64,000 nucleotides of DNA from Rathayibacter sp. VKM Ac-2754 (GTDB lineage: Bacteria; Actinomycetota; Actinomycetes; Actinomycetales; Microbacteriaceae), in assembly GCF_009807095.1 (NCBI RefSeq), contig NZ_WUCC01000006.1, positions 248,001 to 312,000 on the forward strand. The letters run 5' to 3'. The notes under the pieces were generated by a model. That model was not told the DNA's origin, did not search any database, and saw only the letters and a list, made by a program, of their open reading frames with translations. Position 1 is the stretch's first letter, and the number at the start of each line of letters is the position of its first letter. Positions 45,048-53,807 of the stretch are shown piece after piece. Position numbers and translations under genes: made by a program.

Positions 45048-45253
45048 CGCGGTCGGCTTCGCGAGATGGGGAGTTCCGCAGAGCGTTGTGCGGACGGAGC
45101 GGCCGAAACGCTGGCACGCGTTTCGGACGACTCCTATTCCCCAGGGAGGTCGGCCTCTCGGCCTTCCGGGATGTGTCTCGCGGTGCGGTTCAGAGCGGCT
45201 GAGGGAGTCGCCCTGGCGGGCATCCGGATCCAGGCGCGGGGGCCGTCGCCCTC

Positions 45254-45379
45254 CATGCTGGTCGAGTAGCCCCGGAGGGGCGTATCCAGGCCCACCGGCG
45301 TCAGTGGATCGGGCTTCTGACCATGCCTTTTGACGCTGGTGGATCTCGATACGCCCGCTGCGCGGGCTACTCGATCAGC
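45254..45379 (+). repeat. REPIN-like element, 126 bp
   Basis: Starts CATGCTGGTCGAGTAGCC and ends GGCTACTCGATCAGC, with internal hairpins CCCCGGAGGGG and CCCGCTGCGCGGG in the two modules and a variable centre (GGCGTCAGT...TTTTGACGCTGG). It lies in the 524-bp gene-free spacer 45011-45534, where I see no other feature. Confidence 0.75.
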
Positions 45380-45534
45380 GAGGGAGGCGGCATCCTGCGT
45401 CCCGGGGGCGGCGCACTGCAGAGAGGCCCTTCCGAGGGAACCCTGAACCGTCGAGGGGGGCCGCTGTTTCGGGCGGGTTCGACGGGCCGGGGTTCCCTCA
45501 GTGCTGCAGCAGCCAGGGGTGGCGTTGCGGAGCG

Positions 45535-45738
45535 TCAGTAGTGCGGGGGAACGTCCTGGCGGAGGCGGGCGTCGTTCGGGCCGGTGTCCGGGCGAGCGCG
45601 CGGCGCCTCCGGGTCGGGGACGGGAGCGTCGTGGGGCGCCGGGTCGGTGCCGGGCTTCGCCGGCAGGGTCGCCCGCCGACCGCCGCGCGACCGGCGCAGC
45701 GGCCGGTCGGAGCCGGCGGGCGACGAGCCCTCGCCCAC
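45535..45738 (-). CDS. Small polar protein behind the helicase-like gene
   Basis: A 67-aa protein rich in Pro, Arg, Asp and Gly, without hydrophobic segments, so probably disordered. It ends NDARLRQDVPPHY; a D-x-RL-x(2-4)-PPH[YW] ending is, as far as I remember, recurrent in short actinobacterial proteins of unknown function. GTG 45738 lies 2 bp after the stop of the helicase-like gene (TGACCGTG), so translation would be coupled. Called because of tight spacing and a clean short frame; no function proposed. Confidence 0.55.
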   Translation of the reverse strand: MGEGSSPAGSDRPLRRSRGGRRATLPAKPGTDPAPHDAPVPDPEAPRARPDTGPNDARLRQDVPPHY

Positions 45739-45740
45739 GG

Positions 45741-48700
45741 TCAGTCGCGCGCCAGCGGCGGCATCGGGTGCGTCTCGTTCGGTCCGGCGCCCGCCGGGAC
45801 CGTGATCGGTCCGGTGGCGCCCTCCTCCGTCGGCGCGCCGATCAGCCCGGCGACCCGGGCGGCGACCGCCTCGGGGTCGGCGAACAGCTCGAAGTTGTGC
45901 ACCCGGAGGTAGTGCCAGCCGAGTCGGCGCAGCAGCTCGGGACGCAGGCGCAGCGACACGCGCAGGCTCTGCGTGCTGACGTCGCGGTCGGTCTCGACCA
46001 CCACCGCGCGGGTGCCGTGCGCCGCGACCAGGGCGAGCTTGCCCTTGTGCCCGATGTTGACGCGGAGTCCACGGCGCTCGAGGCGCGCGGCGAGGTCGAC
46101 GAGCATCGGCTCGGAGTAGTCGTCGCGATCGCTCGGCTGGACGCGGTCCTCCGCCTCCTGCAGCACCTGCGCGAGCGCGACCATGCCGTAGCGCATCCGC
46201 GACTCGTCGATGTCGCCCGGGCGGAAGCACGAGACGATGTCCATCGAGCGGCGCGCCCGCGTCATGCCGACGGCGAGCAGGCGCTCTCCCCCCGGCTCCG
46301 CGAGGGCGCCGAAGTTCGACAGCAGGCGGCCGTGGGGCGTGCGTCCGTAGCCGATCGAGAAGATCACCCGGTCGCGGCTCTGCGCCACCGACTGCTCGAG
46401 CGTCACCACCGCGAACGGCTCGGACCGGTCGCCCAGGATGAAGTCGTTGAGGTCGGCGCGCTTGGCGAAGGCCGTGAGCACCGCCTGCTGCACCCGCACG
46501 GCGTGGCGCGGGCTCGCGGTGATGACCATCAGCGACTCCCGCGGCCTGATGACCGCGTGCTCGAGCACCAGCTCGACCACCTTCGCGACCTCGGCGTCGA
46601 CCGACTCGACCGCCCCGGAGTCGTTCTCGGGCATGCCGTGCCCGCTGGCGATGTAGTGGAAGCGGAGCGAGTCGTGGCCGAGGAAGGAGCCGGCCCACGG
46701 CAGCGAGTCGATGCGCCCGCCGTAGAAGCGGCGGTTCACGAGCTCGGCGAGATCCTCGCCACCCGCCCGGTAGCTGCGGGTCAGGGTGACGGTGTTGAGC
46801 AGCTCGCCGAGGCGGGCCAGCGCCGACTGCGCGTGCAGCGCCTCGACGTCGGTGCGCGACGCGGCGTTGCCGAACTCGACGGCCTCGTCGACCCGGAGGC
46901 CGAACGGGGTCGGGGTCTGCGTGACCGGGTCGCCGAAGGCGACGACCTGCTTCGCGCGGCGTATCGCTCCGACGTTCTCGGCGAGGGTCGTGGCTCCGGC
47001 GTCGACGAGGAAGACCGCGTCGAACGTGGTCTCGGTGCCGATCCGGTGCACCTCGTAGGGCGAGGCGAGCCAGGCCGGGGCGAGCACGCGCGAGAGGTGC
47101 GGCGCCGCCTTCTGCAGCTCCTGCGGCGTCGTCGCCGACTCGGTGCGGAGGAGCGCCCGCAGCGCGTCGCGCTCCTGCGGCCAGTCGACGAGGCCGATCT
47201 TCCAGGTCTCGGACAGCTTCCAGGCGAGCAGCTCGGCGCTCGAGGCGGCGTGCGCCTCGTCGACGAGCTTGAAGTCGGCTTCGAGGCGGTCGAGCACGCC
47301 GGTGTTGCCGCCGAGGAGTGCGCGCTCGTCGGTGAGCATGATCTCGAGGGCCGAGCGCCACCAGGCGAGGTCGAGCTCGATCGCGACCAGCTCGGCCGGC
47401 ACGTGGCGGCGGGAGAGGTCGGTGAGCAGCGGGTCGAGGCCCCATTCGCGGAGCGTCGAGAGCAGCGTGGTGCGCTCCTGGAGGTTCGCGAGCACCTCGC
47501 TGTCCTCGGCGAGACCCGAGACCATCGAGACGAGCTCCGCGAGTGGGAGCGAGGCGAGCTGGTTCGTGCCGCCCAGGCGGCCGAGCGGCTCGTCGAGTCG
47601 CCCGAGCTGGTCGGAGACGTGCTGGAAGGCGACCTGGACGTCGGCGACGCCGACCGGCACCTCCGGCACCGTGCCGGCGACCGCGTAGCGCTGCCAGAGC
47701 GTGCGCTGCTGCTGCACGCGACGCAGCGCCGCGTTGAGGTCGGTGACGTGGGCTCCGGGCCGCATGTACTCGCGGGCGAGCTTCTTCAGTCGCCGACGGT
47801 TGGTCGAGGACATCTCGGCCGCGTCGCGGCGCGGGGACGTCGCGACGATCAGGTCCTGGATCGAGCGGTCGAAGACGGCGGGCTGGAACTTGTCGAGCGT
47901 GTCGCGGACGTCCTGCAGCAGGCGCAGGTAGATGCCGAGCTCGGCGACGGACTCGAAGGGACGCATCCTCGTCTGGCCGATGACGTCCTGCGCCCGGTCG
48001 AGCAGACGGGGCAGGTCGCGCAGGTGCAGGCGCTTCGCCAGCTCGTGGGCGGCCTCGGCGTCGGTGGTCGACTCGAAGTGGGCGCCGTACCAGGGCGAGT
48101 CGCCCGGTCCGTAGCGGAACTCGCCGAGGCGAGCCGACTCGATGAGCATGCGCGTCGCCTCGGGGCGGCTGTGCGCGAGCGCGGTGACCGAGCGGCGGTC
48201 GAGACGGGCGGTGCTCGACGGAGGCGTGCGCAGCTGCGAGAGGCGCGCCAGCTCCTCGAGGGCCTGCAGCGCCGACACTCCGAAGCTGCCGTCGCGGCGC
48301 GAGAGCGCGCCGCGGTAGTCGAGCAGCACCTTGCGCAGGCGCAGCAGGGCGTCGTCGATCTCGCTGACGGAGGGGCGCGCCGACTTCTCGTTGCGGCCGA
48401 TCGACTGGATCAGATCGCGGCGCAGGGTCCGGGGGCTGACGGCGATGCCGCCGAGCCCGGCCGAGAGCAGGCGCTGGTGGATGCTGTCGAGGCTGGAGCG
48501 GCGCGCGCTGACGACGAGGACGCGCTTGTGCTGCGCGGCGAGGGCGCCGATCGCGTTGACGATCGTCTGCGTCCCTCCGGTGCCCGGGAGGGTCTTCACG
48601 ACGAGCGAGTTGCCGGCCGCGATGTTCGCGATGACCTGCTCCTGCTCGGCGTCGGCGTCGAGGAGGAGGTTGTCGGTCGCGGGAGGACGCTCGTCCTGCG

Positions 48701-49565
48701 GGATGATCGACGCCACCTTCTGCGACTGCTGCAGCGCTCGCTTGGCGGCCGGGTTGCCCGCGACCGCGTCGAGGACGGGGTGCTCGAGCATCCGGGCGTC
48801 GCGGAGCATGTCGCCCGCGACGTCGGCGAAGCTCGACACGACGAGGCGCGGGTGCACGGCGAACCAGGGCAGGTGCGAGGTCAGGCCGCGCAGCTGGTCG
48901 ATGACCGGCTGGGGCTTGAAGACGCCGTTCTGCACGGCGAGCTCGACGAACTGCTCGGGATCGATCGTGATGCCGAACTGCTGCTTGAGGGCGCGGGCGA
49001 GCTGCGGGTTGAAGTAGGGCTGGCCCTTGAGCTTGAGCTCGAAGTCGCGGCCGTAGCGGCGGATCGCGAGCGGGCGCAGGAGGACCGGGGCGGTGAACTC
49101 GGTCTCGCCGGCGCGCCACTGGGCGAGGCCGATCGCGAGGTGCACGCCCTCGATGCCGCGAACCGAGCGCAGCTCGATCCCCTTGTCGGTGATCGCTGCG
49201 GCGGCGTTCTTCGCGGTCCGCAGGGCCAGCTCGTCGCGGATGAGGGACGAGAGCAGGGTCGTCTTGCCCGAGATGAAGGGCGGCAGGCCACCGGGGTGGG
49301 TCGTCGAGAGCTCGATGCGCGTCCGCGGCGAGTCGACGAAGTGGAGGAGCGGAGAGGGGCCGCCCACCTTGGCGAGCTCGTCCCGCCACGACTGCCACAC
49401 GGGATCGGCGACGTTGCCGCTCTGGTAGCCGGCCTCGCCGCTGGTCACCTGACCGGGGGTGGTGGAGGTGGAGGGGAGCTGGAGGGAGGACGCCTCCCGC
49501 GGGTCACCGGATTCGGGTGAGGTCGCCACCGGTCCGGCTCCTGGGAAATCGTCGACACGTTGCAC
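45741..49565 (-). CDS. Large SF1 helicase-like protein with degenerate ATPase motifs
   Basis: A 1274-aa protein with the layout of UvrD/Upf1-like superfamily 1 helicases: motif I region VKTLPGTGGTQTIVNAIGAL (about 323-342), a long alpha-helical insert (about 390-840), motif II-like AVFLVDAG, motif III-like VVAFGDPVTQTP, a TRSYRAGGEDLAELVNRRFYGG region, VVTLEQSVAQSRDRVIFS and VGMTRARRSM near the end, then a Vsr/DUF559-like tail (about 1160-1250). In motif I the essential lysine is replaced by Gly331, and motif II lacks DEx[ST]. ATP hydrolysis is therefore doubtful. GTG 49565 is leaderless (TAGGGT 6 nt before). Confidence 0.8.
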   Translation of the reverse strand: MQRVDDFPGAGPVATSPESGDPREASSLQLPSTSTTPGQVTSGEAGYQSGNVADPVWQSWRDELAKVGGPSPLLHFVDSPRTRIELSTTHPGGLPPFISGKTTLLSSLIRDELALRTAKNAAAAITDKGIELRSVRGIEGVHLAIGLAQWRAGETEFTAPVLLRPLAIRRYGRDFELKLKGQPYFNPQLARALKQQFGITIDPEQFVELAVQNGVFKPQPVIDQLRGLTSHLPWFAVHPRLVVSSFADVAGDMLRDARMLEHPVLDAVAGNPAAKRALQQSQKVASIIPQDERPPATDNLLLDADAEQEQVIANIAAGNSLVVKTLPGTGGTQTIVNAIGALAAQHKRVLVVSARRSSLDSIHQRLLSAGLGGIAVSPRTLRRDLIQSIGRNEKSARPSVSEIDDALLRLRKVLLDYRGALSRRDGSFGVSALQALEELARLSQLRTPPSSTARLDRRSVTALAHSRPEATRMLIESARLGEFRYGPGDSPWYGAHFESTTDAEAAHELAKRLHLRDLPRLLDRAQDVIGQTRMRPFESVAELGIYLRLLQDVRDTLDKFQPAVFDRSIQDLIVATSPRRDAAEMSSTNRRRLKKLAREYMRPGAHVTDLNAALRRVQQQRTLWQRYAVAGTVPEVPVGVADVQVAFQHVSDQLGRLDEPLGRLGGTNQLASLPLAELVSMVSGLAEDSEVLANLQERTTLLSTLREWGLDPLLTDLSRRHVPAELVAIELDLAWWRSALEIMLTDERALLGGNTGVLDRLEADFKLVDEAHAASSAELLAWKLSETWKIGLVDWPQERDALRALLRTESATTPQELQKAAPHLSRVLAPAWLASPYEVHRIGTETTFDAVFLVDAGATTLAENVGAIRRAKQVVAFGDPVTQTPTPFGLRVDEAVEFGNAASRTDVEALHAQSALARLGELLNTVTLTRSYRAGGEDLAELVNRRFYGGRIDSLPWAGSFLGHDSLRFHYIASGHGMPENDSGAVESVDAEVAKVVELVLEHAVIRPRESLMVITASPRHAVRVQQAVLTAFAKRADLNDFILGDRSEPFAVVTLEQSVAQSRDRVIFSIGYGRTPHGRLLSNFGALAEPGGERLLAVGMTRARRSMDIVSCFRPGDIDESRMRYGMVALAQVLQEAEDRVQPSDRDDYSEPMLVDLAARLERRGLRVNIGHKGKLALVAAHGTRAVVVETDRDVSTQSLRVSLRLRPELLRRLGWHYLRVHNFELFADPEAVAARVAGLIGAPTEEGATGPITVPAGAGPNETHPMPPLARD

Positions 49566-49571
49566 ACGGAC

Positions 49572-49577
49572 ACCCTA
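49572..49577 (-). promoter_or_regulatory. -10 box of the leaderless helicase-like transcript
   Basis: TAGGGT on the minus strand, then 6 nt, then GTG 49565. Confidence 0.6.
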
Positions 49578-49643
49578 AGCCGGGGACATCCGAAAGACCG
49601 TAGCGACGCGGAGGGGCGTCGATCGCGTCGCGGAAACCGCTCG

Positions 49644-50036
49644 TCAGGCGCGCCAGGAGCCGAGCGGCGGCGCGATCTCGACGAGGCGCTGCCCGTCGAC
49701 GACGCGGATCCGGCCGGCCGCTCGGTCGTGCCCGCCGGCGCAGGCGACGGCGGTCATCACCAGCTCGGCGTGGTCGCGGGTGAGGTAGCCGAGCGCGCTG
49801 CGGAGGTCGACGGGGCGCCCGGTCGCGAGCGAGAGGGCGATGCGGACGACCGCCTCCTCCGACAGATCGAGGAGGCAGGCGTGCCGTTCGAGGAGGGCGA
49901 AGTCGACCACGGGCGCGTCGCCGGCGGCGAGCACCCACGGGTGCTCGGGGCGGAGGCAGCCCGCTCGGCCGAGGAGCTCCTCCGCGAGCTCGACCGACGG
50001 ACCGGCGAGGGGACGGGGACTGGTCGACGCGCTCAC
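49644..50036 (-). CDS. Hypothetical protein, 130 aa
   Basis: A soluble, mostly helical protein without recognised motifs (LAEELLGRAGCLRPEHPWVLAAGD, VVDFALLERHACLLDLSEEA, RPVDLRSALGYLTRDHAELVMTAVA). The composition resembles short actinobacterial HEPN-like helical proteins, but I cannot support that assignment. The GTG start at 50036 overlaps the stop of the upstream membrane protein gene by 4 bp (GTGA), indicating a two-gene unit. Confidence 0.6.
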   Translation of the reverse strand: MSASTSPRPLAGPSVELAEELLGRAGCLRPEHPWVLAAGDAPVVDFALLERHACLLDLSEEAVVRIALSLATGRPVDLRSALGYLTRDHAELVMTAVACAGGHDRAAGRIRVVDGQRLVEIAPPLGSWRA

Positions 50037-50365
50037 GCGCCGGCCTCCGACCGGTCTGCCGAGCGGCGGGCGACGAGGCGCGCACCGACCGCGACAGCGG
50101 GGGCGAGGACGCAGACCGCACCGGCGATCAGCGGCGCGAGCCAGCCGAGCACGCTCACGCTGTCGACGTCGGGACCGAGGTACTGCCACTGGGTCACGGC
50201 GAAGACGAAGAGGGAGAAGAACGCGAGGGCGATGCCGGTGAGCGCCGAGACGAGATCGGCGGGGCGGACGACGCGCCGATCGGCGTCGTCGGCCTCGGGG
50301 GCGGGGGCGCTCAGGAGCGCGGGCGGGACCTGCGCGAGCGTGCCGGTGGACGGAGAGGTGCTCAT
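50033..50365 (-). CDS. Small membrane protein, 110 aa
   Basis: A protein with a Pro/Ala-rich cytoplasmic N-terminus (about 1-38) and two hydrophobic helices (about 42-62, SALTGIALAFFSLFVFAVT; about 72-98, VSVLGWLAPLIAGAVCVLAP), ending in a basic tail. No family recognised. Its frame remains open upstream, but ATG 50365 is the first sensible start. Coupled to the hypothetical protein downstream. Confidence 0.6.
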   Translation of the reverse strand: MSTSPSTGTLAQVPPALLSAPAPEADDADRRVVRPADLVSALTGIALAFFSLFVFAVTQWQYLGPDVDSVSVLGWLAPLIAGAVCVLAPAVAVGARLVARRSADRSEAGA

Positions 50366-50445
50366 GGGCTCGATGCAACCAGTCCGCGAGGGGCGGCGGC
50401 ATCCTCCGCTGGCATGACGGCGCGCGACTCCGGTAGCGGTTGTCG

Positions 50446-50871
50446 CTAGGGGCCGAGCCGTCGACCCACCGACGACTGGAAGCGGAGGAGGTACCCGTCG
50501 GGATCGGTGACGAGGACCTGGCGGACGCCCGCCTCCTCCTCGCCCACGCGGTACCAGCGGGTCTCGGGCGGCGCGAAGGGCTCGATCCCGGAGGACGCCA
50601 GCGCGGCGGCGACGGCGTCCGCGTCGTCGACCCGGATCTGCAGGTTGAGGCCGCGGCCCAGGGGTCGCTCGAGCGGGGCGGTGACCCAGTCGCGGGTGTG
50701 ACCGATCTGATCGAGCATCACGTGGGCGCCGCCCGAGACGAGGTACGCGAAGCCCTCGTCGGGCCGCGAGTAGCGGACGGTGAAGCCGCAGGGCCCGCAC
50801 CAGAAGGCGAGGCTGCGGCCGAGATCCTCTACCAGCAGCTCGGGGACGAGGTCGGGGTCGGAGTCGGGCAC
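50446..50871 (-). CDS. VOC-family glyoxalase/bleomycin-resistance-like protein
   Basis: A 141-aa protein with two beta-alpha-beta-beta-beta modules: VPELLVEDLGRSLAFWCGPCGF and YLVSGGAHVMLDQIG in the first, LNLQIRVDDADAVAAALASSGI and RQVLVTDPDGYLLRFQ in the second. The final Asp-Pro-Asp-Gly motif is typical of the family. It may bind a metal and a small substrate; activity unknown. GTG 50871 lies 6 nt after a CAGCAT box. Confidence 0.85.
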   Translation of the reverse strand: MPDSDPDLVPELLVEDLGRSLAFWCGPCGFTVRYSRPDEGFAYLVSGGAHVMLDQIGHTRDWVTAPLERPLGRGLNLQIRVDDADAVAAALASSGIEPFAPPETRWYRVGEEEAGVRQVLVTDPDGYLLRFQSSVGRRLGP

Positions 50872-50925
50872 ACGGCCATGCTGGCACGGGCACCGAGGGT
50901 CATCGCCGGGCGATGCCCCGGGGCG

Positions 50926-51477
50926 TCAGTCCTTCTTCGTGCGACCCGGCAGCAGCAGCAGGCCCGAGACGCCGACGACGATCAGGAGGATCGCGACGAC
51001 GGTCACGAAGGAGGCCAGCGCGAGCACGGGCATGATGATCGTCAGCACGCCCGCGATCACCGAGGCGATGCCGGCGGCGATCGGCAGCCAGGCGGGGCCG
51101 GCGACGGTGCGGCCGCTGGTGATGCTCGAGACTCCGTCGAGGATCCAGCCCGCGCCGATCACGAGACCGAGCACGCTCAGCGACTCGAACGGGTTCGAGA
51201 GGCACAGGATGCCGGCGACGAGGATCAGCGCGCCGAGAAGCCCTGCCACCCAGCGCACCCGCGTCTCGAGGCGCGACGCGGTGAACGCGAGCAGGAGGCG
51301 GAACACCCCTGCCGCGATCAGGTGGATGCCGAACACGATGGCGACGGTGAGCAGCGTCGGCCCCGGGATGAGGACGGCGATCACCCCCAGCACGATGGCG
51401 ATCAGGGAGACGCCGATGATCCAGCCGCGCTCGACGGCGGTGCGGGACATCGTGGGCGCGGGGGTGGTCTCGGACAT
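50926..51477 (-). CDS. HdeD-family membrane protein (DUF308)
   Basis: A 183-aa membrane protein with about six helices arranged as repeated pairs with short loops: GWIIGVSLIAIVLGVIAVLIPGPTLL, LIAAGVFRLLLAF, RWVAGLLGALILVAGILCLSNP, VLGLVIGAGWILDGV, and a C-terminal SFVTVVAILLIVVGVSGLLLLP. This is the DUF308/HdeD pattern linked to acid stress in enterobacteria; the role here is unknown. ATG 51477 has AAGGA upstream; a longer frame gives no conserved sequence. Confidence 0.85.
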   Translation of the reverse strand: MSETTPAPTMSRTAVERGWIIGVSLIAIVLGVIAVLIPGPTLLTVAIVFGIHLIAAGVFRLLLAFTASRLETRVRWVAGLLGALILVAGILCLSNPFESLSVLGLVIGAGWILDGVSSITSGRTVAGPAWLPIAAGIASVIAGVLTIIMPVLALASFVTVVAILLIVVGVSGLLLLPGRTKKD

Positions 51478-51568
51478 GGAGTTCCTTCGCGTCGGAGGGG
51501 CGGGACAGGGCACTTCGAACGTTAGGGCACCCGGACGCCGCCGGGGACGGCCTTGCGCACCGCGACGA

Positions 51569-53629
51569 TCAGAGGCGGAGGCGGCGCAGGAGCTGGGCGT
51601 TCACCGCCACGACCACGGTGCTGGCGCTCATGAGGAGGGCGCCGACCTCCATCGGGAGCACGAACCCGATCGGTGCGAGGACACCGGCGGCGAGCGGCAC
51701 CGCGACGACGTTGTAGCCCGCACCCCAGGCGAGGTTCTGCCGCATCTTCGCGTACGAGGCGCGGGACAGCGTGAGGATCCGCAGCACGCCGCGGGGGTCG
51801 TCGGAGGCGAGCACGAGCCCGGCCGAGGCGATCGCCACCTCCGTCCCCGCCCCGATCGCGATGCCGACGTCGGCGCCGGCCAGCGCGGGGGCGTCGTTGA
51901 CGCCGTCGCCGACCATCGCCACGCGCCGACCCTCGCGGCGCAGCCGCTCGACGACCTCGCTCTTGCCGCCGGGCAGGACGCCGGACACGACCTCGGCGAT
52001 CCCGAGCTCGCGGGCGACGCGGCGCGCGACCGGCTCCGCGTCTCCGGTGACCAGGGCGACCCGCAGGCCGGCCGCGCGCAGTGACGCGACCGCCTCCGCG
52101 GACTCCGGCCGGACGGCGTCGTCGAGGGCGAGGGCGCCGACGATCTCGCGTCCGCGGAGCACGTGCAGCACGGTCGCTCCGCGCTCCGCCGCCGAGGCCG
52201 CCGCGGGGAGGGGCTCGAGGCCGCGCTCGGCCAGGAGCGCGGGGCCGCCAACGGCGATGCGGTCGCTCCCGACGAGCGCCTCCACTCCGATGCCGCCCCG
52301 GGTGGTGAAGCCCTCGGAGCGCGGTGCGCCGTCGCCGGCGGCGCGCGCGATCGCGGCGGCCAGCGGATGCTCGCTCTCGCGCTCGACGGCGGCGGCCAGC
52401 GCGAGCGTGTCGGCGGCGCCCACGACCTCGACGACCTCCGGGCGGCCCACGGTGAGCGTTCCCGTCTTGTCGAAGAGCACGGTGTCGACGGTGCGCATGG
52501 CCTCGAGGGCACCGCGGTCGGTGACGAGGATGCCGGCCCTCGCCGCCTTCTCGGTCGCGATCGACACCACCAGCGGGATCGCCAGACCGAGCGCGTGCGG
52601 GCAGGCGATCACGAGGACGCTGATCGCGCGGACGAGGGCCGTGTCGGGTGCGCCGAGGGCGAACCACACGACGGCCGTGATCGCGGCGGAGCCCAGGGCG
52701 AACCAGAACAGGAGGGCGGCGAAGCGGTCGGCGAGCGCCTGCGCCCGCGAGGTCGAGGCCTGCGCGGCGGCGACGAGCCGACGGATCCCCGCGAGCGCCG
52801 TGTCGTCGCCGGTGGCGACCACGCGGAGGCGCAGTCGCGCGTCCGTCACGACGCTGCCGGCGGCGAGGCGGTCGCCGACCGAGCGCGCGACGGTGCGGGA
52901 CTCCCCCGTCAGGATCGACTCGTCGACCTGCGCCGCCCCCTCGAGGATCTCGGCGTCGGCGGGGACGCGCCCGCCCGGGCGGACGAGGACGAGGTCGTCG
53001 ATCCGGAGCTCGTCGGGACGCACGGGCTCGGATCCCTCGTCGAGGAGCCGCTCGGCCTCGTCGGGCAGGAGCTCGGCGAGGGAGTCGAGGGCGCTGGAGG
53101 CCTGGGCGAGCGAGCGCATCTCGATCCAGTGCCCGAGGAGCATGATCACGACCAGCAGCACCAGCTCCCACCAGAAGTCGAGCTCGTGCGGGAGGAGCCC
53201 GACGCTCGCGCCGAGCGAGGCGGCGAACGCCACGGTGATCGCGAGGGCGATCAGGAGCATCATGCCGGGGGCGCGAGAGCGGATCTCGTCGACGGCTCCG
53301 CTGAGGAACGGACGGCCGCCGACGGCGAAGACGACCGTGCCGAGCACGGGCGAGACCCAGTCGACCCAGGCGGCGTCGGGCAGCGGGTAGCCGAGGAGCG
53401 CCGCGAACATCGGGCTCGCGAGCACCGTCGGGACGGCGAGGACGAGCATCGCCCAGAAGAGGCGCCGGTACTGCGCGACGTGACCGGCGTGGTGACCGGC
53501 GTGATCGCCTCCGCCGGCGCGGTCGTGCGCGGCGTGGGCGTGACCGCCTCCGACCTCGCCCGAGTGGTCGTGCTCGTGCTCGCCGACGACGGGCGCGTGC
53601 TCCGTCGTCCCCTGCGGCCGCTGCTCCAT
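51569..53629 (-). CDS. Copper-type P1B ATPase (CopB-like, CPH motif)
   Basis: A 686-aa heavy-metal efflux ATPase. A histidine-rich metal-binding N-terminus (about 10-50: EHEHDH, HAHAAHDR, HAGHHAGH) replaces the usual CXXC domain. Membrane motif CPH is at about C343-P344-H345 (ACPHALGLAIP), the phosphorylated Asp is D387 in DKTGTLT, the TGES loop is present, and GDGVNDAPALAGADVGIAIG closes the ATP domain. CPH marks the CopB-like P1B-3 group. A CsoR-like operator lies 16 bp upstream. No cognate repressor or chaperone gene is in view. Confidence 0.93.
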   Translation of the reverse strand: MEQRPQGTTEHAPVVGEHEHDHSGEVGGGHAHAAHDRAGGGDHAGHHAGHVAQYRRLFWAMLVLAVPTVLASPMFAALLGYPLPDAAWVDWVSPVLGTVVFAVGGRPFLSGAVDEIRSRAPGMMLLIALAITVAFAASLGASVGLLPHELDFWWELVLLVVIMLLGHWIEMRSLAQASSALDSLAELLPDEAERLLDEGSEPVRPDELRIDDLVLVRPGGRVPADAEILEGAAQVDESILTGESRTVARSVGDRLAAGSVVTDARLRLRVVATGDDTALAGIRRLVAAAQASTSRAQALADRFAALLFWFALGSAAITAVVWFALGAPDTALVRAISVLVIACPHALGLAIPLVVSIATEKAARAGILVTDRGALEAMRTVDTVLFDKTGTLTVGRPEVVEVVGAADTLALAAAVERESEHPLAAAIARAAGDGAPRSEGFTTRGGIGVEALVGSDRIAVGGPALLAERGLEPLPAAASAAERGATVLHVLRGREIVGALALDDAVRPESAEAVASLRAAGLRVALVTGDAEPVARRVARELGIAEVVSGVLPGGKSEVVERLRREGRRVAMVGDGVNDAPALAGADVGIAIGAGTEVAIASAGLVLASDDPRGVLRILTLSRASYAKMRQNLAWGAGYNVVAVPLAAGVLAPIGFVLPMEVGALLMSASTVVVAVNAQLLRRLRL

Positions 53630-53644
53630 GCGACTCTCCTCTCA

Positions 53645-53661
53645 ATACCCCCGGGGGGTAT
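53645..53661. promoter_or_regulatory. CsoR-type copper operator
   Basis: ATACCCCCGGGGGGTAT, a G-tract palindrome of the kind bound by CsoR/RcnR-family repressors. It starts 16 bp before the CopB-like start, so bound repressor would block transcription until copper releases it. A half-site-like CCCCCCGGTATT is nearby at about 53675-53686. Confidence 0.7.
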
Positions 53662-53807
53662 CAACGAGGGAGGCCCCCCGGTATTCCCGAGAGAAGAGGC
53701 GAGGAGGCGCGATCGCGCAGGTGGAGGGAGGCGGCGCGAAGCCCCCCGCTCAGTCGAGCGCGTTCGCGCGGGCGACGCCTCCGCACCAGTGCTGGTCGGG
53801 GCGCCGC

